The position numbers were made by a program, and so were the translations under genes. The notes beneath the pieces were generated by a model. It saw only the letters and a program-made list of their open reading frames with translations, did no database searches and had not been told where the DNA came from. Positions 58,101 through 64,000 of a DNA stretch of 64,000 bases are shown piece after piece (the first letter of the stretch is position 1; every line of letters starts with the position of its first letter). The stretch spans positions 103,395,759 through 103,459,758 of the forward strand of contig NC_080578.1 in NCBI RefSeq assembly GCF_029962835.1, in the 5' to 3' direction. This stretch comes from Magnolia sinica. Taxonomy: Eukaryota; Streptophyta; Magnoliopsida; Magnoliales; Magnoliaceae.

Positions 58101-61059
58101 AATTCAAGATTGTTCGACTTTGAGTGCTAGATTGCTCGACTTTGAGTGCTAGATTGCTCGAGAGTGTTTTCTGCAGGGTGTCCCGTATCCGTTACGATAC
58201 GGCCGTTTCGGTCGATACATAACGGTAACGGCCGACACCGTTACGCGATGCGGGGTCGAAATGGGCACCCCCCGATTCTGTGACCGTAACGGCTGTTACG
58301 GGCCTAAAGAAAATAGAAAAAAAGAAAAAAACATATATATATATATTTTTTCTTTCTTTTCTTCTCCTCCTCCTTCTCCTTCTTCCTCTTCTTCTTCTTC
58401 TCAGATTGCTGTGTCTGCAGCCGCGGCTGCGGATTCTTCCCTTCTTCTTCTTCTTCTTTTTCTTCTTCTTCTTCTTCTTCTTCTCTCTCTCTCTATCTCT
58501 CTCTCTTTTCTTCTTTACGGTTTCCCTCTCTCTCTCTCTTCTTTTTCATTTCCGGCATCGAAAAACAGAATGGACTGCGCACTTATTTTTATTTATTTAT
58601 TTATTTTTATTTTTTGTGTTCTGCGGTGCATGCTGAACAGTGCACTTGCACCGTTTTGTTACATGGGCCCGCTGTAATGTTTATTTTCCATCTAACCCGT
58701 TAATTGGGTCACATTGACGTGGATGAAGGGAAAACACACATGTTGGCTTGATCTAAAACTTTTGTAGCCCCCAATAAATTTATAATGGTGGACGTTTAAT
58801 TATTGTTGTTTCTCATGGTGCGGTCCACCTGAGCTTTGGATCTGCCTCATTTTTGGGCTCATGCCCTAAAATTATTTGGCAAAGTGGATGGACGGTGTGG
58901 ATATAACACATTCATCACGGTGGGGCCCAAAAAACTTTGACACTCGTGTGCTACACTTCACAATTCGAGTCCCGCCTAATTCGGGCCCTTAAAAAATTGT
59001 ACACGAGACATGTATTAACTTAAAATTTACCAATTAAATTATGAACTGTAGTTGCTGACTCACAATGCCAAAATCAAATTGTTTGAATAGTTTTAATTGT
59101 TAATTTGTAGACGCTTATTTTTTAAAATAGGGCCTTTTGATTTTTTTTTTTCATAATTCACTATCCAATTAATGTCCACCAATTCATAAGTGGGATAATG
59201 CCTATAAATTGCATGAATTTGAGGCTGATTTGGGGCATGGATTGGTCCTCCAAGTCAGCCCCAAATTGGCAACGCCATCTACCTGAATTTAATTTAATTT
59301 TTTTAAAAGAACTATTGGGAGAAATGATATCAAATTGTTAAGTATATAAATTATATAATTAGAAAATTAAATATATGAATTTTGTAGTCAAATTCAGGTT
59401 ATTTGGTTCATAAATTCACCAGATAGTCCGATACAACTTCTCACCAAAGAGTAGACTGTTACACCACCATAAACATGTTCCAATTTATAAATGAATGCAT
59501 ATTTGGAATGCTTAGAATATTCCGGATTTAATCCATATTTTTTTGGCAAAAAAAATAAAATTGCACCGTTACGCTCCTGTATTGCCGTTACACCCCCGTA
59601 TCGCTGTTACACCCTCGTATCCGTATCGGTATCGGAGGGCACCGTTACGCCAACTGATACCGATACGAGATACCTTGGTTTTTTGCCATTTTGTAAATTG
59701 CAGTGACTTATCAACCCAGAAGCAGTGTACGTGTACGTTGAGCTGGATGTTTGATGTGGTGCCTCTTTTTGGATGAAGCCTAGCTAAAAACTGCACTGAT
59801 CAACATATACTAACTATTCGATATTGACCCTGAATTTGACTGCTGATCATTTCTTTCAACCATCATTTTGATGGCCACAGCTGGACTGTTAGAATGATCC
59901 TGTGGTTGGATTACCAGTTGGCTCAGCTGACAGCCAGGACCGAAACCTGTACATCAGAGGGATCTGTCAGTGGTAGGTTTAGAAAGTGACGTGTTCTACC
60001 AACTAAACTAATGAGCTGGATCAATCGATTTTTTTTTTTTTGTTTCGTTTGTTATGCTTCATCCATAATGGGCTCCAGAATTTAGACAATCTGACTTGAT
60101 GTTCATGCGTGCCACATGTACAGTAGATAAGCCTTAAAACTATAGTTTTCTCCCTATGTCAAATGTCTCCTGAAAAAAAGGAACTAAATATATGGCCATG
60201 GAAAGCATGACCATCATCTCAAAAATGCAGGAAGAGGTCAAGCTGGGGATATTTCTGAAACAGCTTTTAAACACACTGCAGGGCGTGACTCCATTTGTGG
60301 AACAGTTTTGAATGAATATTTATCATTCTTAACCCTTCACAGTGGTCCTCATTTGTTTTGTGTCAGTAGATTATATGGTGGGTTGCTAAGTACAATCCAC
60401 AACTTTTCTCTACCTTGCAACTGGTTGCTGACATCTTGATGGAAGCTTCTTCCTGTGGCATGAATCACTACCATTCTCGTCTTTCTGCAATTGTTCTAAA
60501 AAAAAAACTATGAGAAATGCTAGGTTGGGTGGTAGAGAGAGCTTTTCTCACGCTTGTGTCATGTTAGTAAGTGTTTCGTGAATCACCTCTTCAATCTCTC
60601 CTAAATTTTAATCTTCTCACATTTTTGGAAACTATAATAGCCAGGTTTTTAAATACCTTAGCTTTATTCCATTCGTGGTCATCAGACATTTGTTATTCAT
60701 TGTTTAGCTCTATGAAATGGAGTTATTTTTGTTATTCATTGTCTTGCTCTATGAAATAGAGTTATGGGAAAGTCTCTACGTTGTAGACATGTTTTTAGTC
60801 TTTATACTTCGAAGAATGAAAATGTGCAGAATTGTTATCAATTACTTTATGCGATTGCTTTGGTTGCCTCATTTGTTACCTTGTCTTGATGGTTCTGATC
60901 ATGGTATTATTTGTTTTTTTTTTTGTTTTCTGTTTTTTTCCAATTTATGGAGAGCAGGTCACTGTACATGTGAAGGGTAAAACCGAGTGCTATGAATGCC
61001 AACCAAAACCAACTCCAAAGACATATCCTGTCTGCACCATCACCAGTACTCCGTCCAAG
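49109..61059 (+). CDS. SUMO-activating enzyme subunit 2 (SAE2/UBA2), 5' part, five exons
   Basis: Catalytic E1 subunit that, with SAE1, adenylates SUMO with ATP and carries it as a thioester to the E2 (SCE1); nuclear/cytosolic. Coding: 49109-49141, 49260-49349, 50947-51030, 51169-51387 and 60958-61059, all phase 0, giving residues 1-176 of a protein usually about 620-650 long. Visible: [11 protein letters not shown] start; nucleotide-binding GAGGIG at residues 19-24; [16 protein letters not shown] near 43-58; [12 protein letters not shown]; first Zn pair in TECYEC (Cys153, Cys156); and catalytic Cys168 in [11 protein letters not shown]. No stop or frameshift. All introns are GT-AG. Intron 4 (51388-60957) is about 9.6 kb of transposon debris. 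The next exon (usual FVHCIVWAK) is not in the window. I expect a functional gene. Confidence 0.93.
49260..49349 (+). CDS. SAE2 exon 2
   Basis: Codons 12-41, from GSKVLMVG to VDIHI, with the ATP-binding glycine loop. Acceptor TTTCTAG at 49259; donor GTAATT at 49350. Confidence 0.93.
49350..50946 (+). other. SAE2 intron 2
   Basis: 1.6-kb A/T-rich intron. At about 49795-49870 a GTGGGACAAGGTTATGATGA stretch is an RTE LINE 3' end remnant on the plus strand. The rest holds nothing recognised; the short frames in it have no domain. Confidence 0.6.
50947..51030 (+). CDS. SAE2 exon 3
   Basis: Codons 42-69, [15 protein letters not shown] to VGQSKAK. Acceptor TTGTAG at 50946; donor GTAAGC at 51031. 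Contains the conserved Asp, Asn and Arg residues of the adenylation site. Confidence 0.95.
51169..51387 (+). CDS. SAE2 exon 4
   Basis: Codons 70-142, [11 protein letters not shown] to [10 protein letters not shown]. Acceptor CCACCAG at 51168; donor GTGACT at 51388. Contains [13 protein letters not shown], the conserved ATP-proximal stretch. Confidence 0.95.
51842..52182 (+). repeat. 173-bp tandem duplication in SAE2 intron 4
   Basis: GCGTTGGGCCCTTAATCACA starts at 51842 and again at 52015. The units run to about 52014 and 52182, with roughly 90% identity and a short deletion in unit 2. No coding. Between 51388 and 51841 I see only an RTE-like CATCATCACC stretch near 51645. Confidence 0.85.
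52425..52690. repeat. 'CGTAACGG' family, short copy 2
   Basis: Ends rich in TGGCTGTAATGGCC, CTTATGGCCGTTAC and CATTATGACTGTTACATG, with GGCCCATATCGGACC inside. Shorter and more degenerate than the copies at 4346 and 58177. Confidence 0.5.
52691..53342. other. No recognisable feature (intron 4)
   Basis: A/T-rich intronic sequence. The 85-codon frame at 52762-53019 has no domain. Confidence 0.4.
53343..53688. mobile_element. TIR-type MITE-like element in intron 4
   Basis: Ends GGGCCTGTTTGATTTT and AAAATCAAACAGGCCC are perfect 16-bp inverses; further in, TTACCATG and CATGATTTACATG continue the inversion. It carries a small fold-back copy at 53485-53575. Confidence 0.7.
53485..53575. repeat. 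Minimal fold-back copy (ends only)
   Basis: GTGGGGCCCATCATGATGTA is followed after a short spacer by GATGAACGGTGCGGATAT and ATTATGGTGGGGTCCACAT. The two terminal repeats are nearly joined, with the arms deleted. Confidence 0.65.
53689..54639. other. Unassigned intron sequence with a poly-A run
   Basis: A/T-rich, then a G/C-richer stretch at 54060-54290 with no recognised family. A run of about 24 A at 54498-54521 may be a retrotransposon tail. No gene found. Confidence 0.4.
54640..55100 (+). mobile_element. L1-type LINE 3' end (zinc-knuckle tail)
   Basis: Plus strand reads [18 protein letters not shown] (about 54668-54721), the zf-RVT signature of plant L1 ORF2, followed by a decayed C terminus and an A-rich end (CTCTCTCAAAAAAATAATAA) at 55085-55105. 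Coding is broken. Confidence 0.75.
55130..56110 (+). mobile_element. L1-type LINE RT fragment
   Basis: RT motif [13 protein letters not shown] at 55138-55180 and again, from a local duplication, [16 protein letters not shown] at 55230-55290. Farther on, an RT C-terminal region includes [17 protein letters not shown] and VRFWQDD (55890-55970). Multiple frameshifts. A separate copy from the L1 end just upstream, since RT follows the tail. Confidence 0.75.
56169..56222 (+). repeat. 18-bp tandem repeat, three units
   Basis: TTGGATTTGCTTTCTTAG and variants repeated three times. Confidence 0.8.
56540..57990 (+). mobile_element. RTE-type LINE remains, interrupted by Copia sequence
   Basis: RT pieces: IDLEKVRDE (family DLEKAYDRVPRE) and [18 protein letters not shown] at 56560-56680; [14 protein letters not shown] near 56780-56815 and [14 protein letters not shown] near 56840-56890. 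The C-terminal [14 protein letters not shown] is near 57690 (family MRMLRWMCG). The 3' tail GCGACAAGGTTATGGTGATA is at 57976. The segment 56945-57330 is Copia. Decayed. Confidence 0.75.
56945..57330 (+). mobile_element. Copia RT fragment inside RTE remains
   Basis: [18 protein letters not shown] (family AxxxQLDVKNAFLHGDL), [16 protein letters not shown], then [20 protein letters not shown] near 57260-57320. This is RT without its YVDD core intact (the stretch near 57200 reads NVDDII in one frame). Only a ~390-bp slice; no LTR seen. Confidence 0.7.
58345..58545 (+). repeat. (TTC)n / (TC)n compound microsatellite
   Basis: Long pyrimidine runs of CTTCTTCTT and CTCTCTCT, preceded by (AT)n. Open frames across it (58261-58677) are artefacts of low complexity. 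Confidence 0.9.
58663..58935. repeat. Fold-back element, partial copy
   Basis: GGGCCCGCTGTAATGTTTAT, TTTTCCATCTAACCCGTTAA, GGTGCGGTCCACCTGAGC, GTGGATGGACGGTGTGGAT and CATCACGGTGGGGCCC. Right half is well preserved; left TIR is missing. Confidence 0.7.
59675..60957 (+). other. SAE2 intron 4, 3' end, no recognised element
   Basis: A/T-rich intron with a T-rich stretch (60912-60940) and acceptor GAGCAG at 60957. The short frames at 60571-60980 show no domain. Confidence 0.5.
60958..61059 (+). CDS. SAE2 exon 5
   Basis: Codons 143-176: [14 protein letters not shown] then [15 protein letters not shown]. It contains the first Zn cysteine pair and the catalytic cysteine. Acceptor AGAGCAG at 60957. 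Donor GTCCTG at 61060 is weak, but SAE2 homologs also change exon after STPSK, and reading through reaches a stop after about 19 unrelated codons. Confidence 0.9.
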
Positions 61060-61479
61060 GTCCTGATAGTTGGAAGGATAAGAGCAATGTTCCTTGCTTG
61101 CCTTATTATTATTATTTGATTAACTGGTTTGAATATGGTTACAGTTATTGATGTTGTCTTGGAGCCTTTTCTTTTCATTTCTTTTCACTTTCTTTTCTTT
61201 TGAACGAACAGTTTTTGCTTCAGTTAGATGCAGGCTAGATTTATTTGTATAATGCTAATTCCAGGTGATTTGTTTCTGTCAAAGTTCATTAGGATAAATG
61301 CACAGTTTCATATTTCTGAATGAATTAAGAAAATATCACTGGTGTGTGTAAATATTTAGCTGAAATATTAGATCTGTTCAAATATATGGTGAATGTAGGT
61401 TGAACCCTTGGAATTGTATGCTGCACATGCACCTAATAAAATAAAATAGAAAAGAAATACTGCAACTACGTCCTCTACT
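61060..61479 (+). other. SAE2 intron 5, start, no recognised element
   Basis: A/T-rich intronic sequence. No candidate for the next SAE2 exon is visible anywhere from 61060 to 64000. Confidence 0.5.
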
Positions 61480-61840
61480 CTTAGATATCACACATTCCCA
61501 GCTTGTTCAAGTTATCATGAAGGCGAGAACGATTGGATGCCTTTATAAGAGTATTTGCTAACTAATTATCTGAACAAACACAAGGCATAACCTGATAGTC
61601 ATCAGTATGCCACTTCTCTTACTAAGTGGAAGTCAACTTCTTTGTGCTTTGTCCATTTGATCGAGTGCGAAAAGTGGCTTGATTGTCATAATGTGAGGGA
61701 CCAAGAGTGGACGAATTCAGTCCTTTCCATGAAGAAGAGAACAGAACCATATAAGCTCACATGTTTCATGTGCAATGACAATATATTCAGCTTCAGTTGA
61801 AGAATGTGCAGCAAAACTCTAGCAATGACAATAATTATTG
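61480..61840 (-). mobile_element. Copia RNase H fragment
   Basis: Minus strand: AHSSTEAEYIVIAHETCELI (about 61815-61755; family SSxAEAEY), TRSNGQSTKEVDFHLV-like near 61660, and LHDNLNKLGMCDI near 61500 (family SRLHDKLxMxxI). The active-site Glu context is kept, but stops and frameshifts break the frame. Confidence 0.7.
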
Positions 61841-61904
61841 CTAGGCCTGTCATCAGACGATTAGCTCAATCTACATCATAGTACTTCTTAGACTCAAATG
61901 ATCT

Positions 61905-63620
61905 TTTTTTTTTTTTTTTCTGAACATTACAAAACATTTTATTAGAAAAGAAGGCCGCAACCAGAATATACAAAGGAGCACTATACAAAACCAAGAGATG
62001 AACAATTTCAACTCAGCCCAACAATATGGGAAACGGTCTATAGCCTTCGACGTCTTTGCCCACTCCATCACATGCAATCTAGCCCTTTCAAAGACCTCCT
62101 CTACTCACCCCTCCTGATTCCTAAAGCATTGATTATTTCTTTCTAGCCATAGGAACCAAATCCCTGAAAGAAGACTTAGCTGCCAAACTTTTAACCCCAC
62201 TCTGCTTGAGACACCAACATGCCACATCATATACAACCGCACAATAGATTTTGGCCACACCCACACTATTCCAAAGAGCTTTAGAAAGTTTTCCTACATT
62301 TGCCGTGCAAAGATGCAATGAATAAATAAGTGATCCACCGATTCCTCATCATGGAGGCACATAAGGCATACATTTGGGAGAATTATTTTTCTTTTGTGGT
62401 GATTATCAACCGCGAGCACCTTATTACATCCCACTAGCCATGCTAAAGTGGCCACCTTTGGGGGCGTCCTGTAATGCCAAACAAAAGCAGATGGACCAAC
62501 CCCATCATTGGAGGCCCATCCAATAAGCATCTTGAAAAAGATATACAGAAAACTTTCCTGATTTGTCATTTAACCACACCATCTTGTTCGGTTCCGACAG
62601 CATTAGCCCCACCTTAGAGAGAAGCTTTTAGAGAGAAGCTTTAACAAATTAACCGACTCTTTGAACTCTGCATCATTTAGATTTCTTCAACATGATGGCC
62701 CATATCACTTCCTCACCTTGAAAAGAAAAACAACTTGCAACTACTAAACCCTTCCCCCTTGATAACCTTGCCAGCCTAGGAAACACCTCACGTTCCCCAC
62801 ACATCTTCCCAAAACTTAATCTTCAAACCATTGGTGGCCTTTACATAGATAGCCCAACCTGCGATAAGGTCTTTAACTTTTCTGATAACCTCAACAACTC
62901 CCTCTTGAACATTCATAAACATTGCCCATTCCTAGCCCCCCATATAGCCCATAACGCGGCCATGATGATCAATCTCCAAATAAAAACTGCAACCAAAACT
63001 TTGGCACATTCAGGATGAGATGATGCTTACGGCAAATAGAATTGAAGAGCTCATTTTCAAAGAAATTTCCTCTTGGATTGGGAACTCAAATACCCATTTC
63101 AACATTATTAACCAACAAGCACACCGCCAAGGACACTCAGAAAGACAGAAACTCTTCAACCATTTGAACTTCATGGTCTTGTGGTAAAATTTTGTGGTCC
63201 CATGGTTCTTCTAACAGAAACCCACAAAATCATCATACTCACATCATTTTAAAACATTCCCTAATCTTCACAATTTTAGGGGTATAGAATCTCAGAAAGC
63301 AATGTGCGAGCTTTTTCTCCCCAACCCATGCATCCTTCCAGAAACGATTTCTTTCCCCATTTCTTACTATCATTCTTCTCCCCTCTTCGATGACTTCCCA
63401 ACCCCCTTCAAGCTGTCCTCAAATTTGATATAGCTTCTTCGTACCATTACCTTTGAACAGTTCTCCCTCATCACCATATTTACTGGCAATAACACCTTGC
63501 TGCAGCACCCCTTGATTGTTGTTGGAGCGCCACTGCCACTTGAAAGTAGAGCCGGATTTTTGTCTAGGATTTTGTCAATACAGATTTCTCCTTTCTCTTT
63601 GGCTTTTTGCACTGTCCCAT
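61905..63620 (-). mobile_element. L1-type LINE, 3' part, decayed, in SAE2 intron 5
   Basis: Poly-T at 61904-61919 marks the A tail of a minus-strand L1. Upstream in element order: HCIFARQM and CLMCLHDEESVDHLFIHC (zf-RVT) at 62294-62390, with PPKVATLAWLVGCNKVLAVDN before it. Farther right (62580-63620) are weakly recognisable, decayed segments; the 80-codon frame at 63370-63612 has no assigned domain. Confidence 0.7.
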
Positions 63621-64000
63621 CTCGTCAGATGAAATTTGAATCTGCTTCCTCTTCTTTTTTTTTCTTTTTTTTTTTTGTAGAAAATCTTGCTGGATTTTTC
63701 AAGCCTCTTTGGACCGATGTTGAAATTCTAAACACAGATTGTGGATCTCAAAATTCACTAGTGTTGATTTAATGAGAGCAATTTGCCTATCCAAGGACAA
63801 TATAACATCTATTTTAGGCATTTCATTTGTTCTCAGACCTTTCCGCCACTAGATATCAACTAGACATAGCCCTTGGGTTAGCACTGCATGGAAGCTGAAG
63901 GTAAAGCATTGGAAGGAACATGGCCTTGCATCTCAGCTCTGCCCCAAAGCAATTATCAAATTTCGTATGATGACCCATATCATCAATCAGGCTTCTTTTG
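63621..64000. other. No recognisable feature to window end
   Basis: T-rich run at 63650-63680, then unassigned sequence. Presumably intron 5 of SAE2; no exon seen. Confidence 0.35.

Larger units (their letters stand above)
58177..59674. repeat. 'CGTAACGG' TIR-type repeat, copy 3 (about 1.5 kb)
   Basis: The left end GGTGTCCCGTATCCGTTACG is mirrored at the right by CGATACGAGATACC (59661-59674). Both ends carry repeated ATACGGCCG, AACGGTAACGGCC and CACCGTTACGC words. The interior holds a pyrimidine microsatellite, a partial fold-back copy and an A/T-rich part shared with the copy at 4346. No target duplication could be read. It lies in SAE2 intron 4. Confidence 0.65.

Noticed and set aside
58261..58677. 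Open frames of 118-138 codons
   Set aside because: They are translations of a TTC/TC microsatellite and flanking repeat DNA (runs of F, L, S); no domain.

Overview
This window looks like a stretch of a large, transposon-rich flowering-plant nuclear genome. The evidence is spliced genes with GT-AG introns, Copia, Gypsy, L1 and RTE elements at every level of decay, CT-rich leaders, and a restorer-of-fertility-like PPR gene. A very abundant ~400-bp fold-back repeat built around GTGGGGCCCACC and ATCCACACCGTCCATCCA ends resembles repeats I associate with magnoliid genomes; that placement is a weak inference. I saw no bacterial genes, CRISPR array, rRNA or tRNA.

Only two loci look like host genes. 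(1) At 7954-10185 (minus) lies a P-class PPR gene of the RFL type. Exactly four PPR motifs (420 bp) are tandemly duplicated, and two CAG-to-TAG nonsense changes in the downstream copy leave a 462-codon intact part and a broken tail. (2) From 49109 (plus) runs the 5' part of SAE2/UBA2, the catalytic subunit of the SUMO-activating enzyme. Five exons encode residues 1-176, including the nucleotide-binding loop, the first Zn-binding cysteine pair and the catalytic cysteine. Intron 4 is about 9.6 kb and is full of transposon debris; the rest of the gene lies beyond the window.

Layout. 1-6.1 kb: an old L1 (minus) whose endonuclease domain is split by a TIR-type 'CGTAACGG' repeat. 6.1-7.6 kb: a Copia 5' fragment and a hAT-like element. 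8-10.2 kb: the PPR gene. 10.3-16.5 kb: a dense cluster of fold-back elements, a Mutator-like TIR element and a Copia LTR/gag fragment. 16.9-31.1 kb: nested retrotransposons. A complete Copia element (21134-28739, TSD GAATG) sits inside a reverse-oriented Copia, flanked by Gypsy remains. 31.5-35.6 kb: a 4.06-kb solo LTR (TSD CCATG). 35.8-42 kb: RTE and Gypsy fragments, split by a 1.42-kb solo LTR (TSD CTATT). 42-48.8 kb: fold-back elements, a CACGTG-rich unexplained segment, a solo LTR (TSD CTACC) and a second hAT-like element, both nested in one fold-back copy. 48.8-61.1 kb: SAE2. 61.5-64 kb: Copia RNase H and L1 remains in intron 5.

Most DNA here is layered transposon insertion. Several insertion events can be ordered because target-site duplications are intact and the host reading frame or repeat resumes on the other side. 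I found no convincing novel defence or metabolic system. The most unusual items are the precise four-motif PPR duplication, the single-frame Copia polyprotein broken only by stop codons, the fold-back family, the CACGTG cluster and a 20-nt echo of SAE2 exon 2 at the exon 5 donor. All similarity, mismatch counts and boundaries were read by eye.
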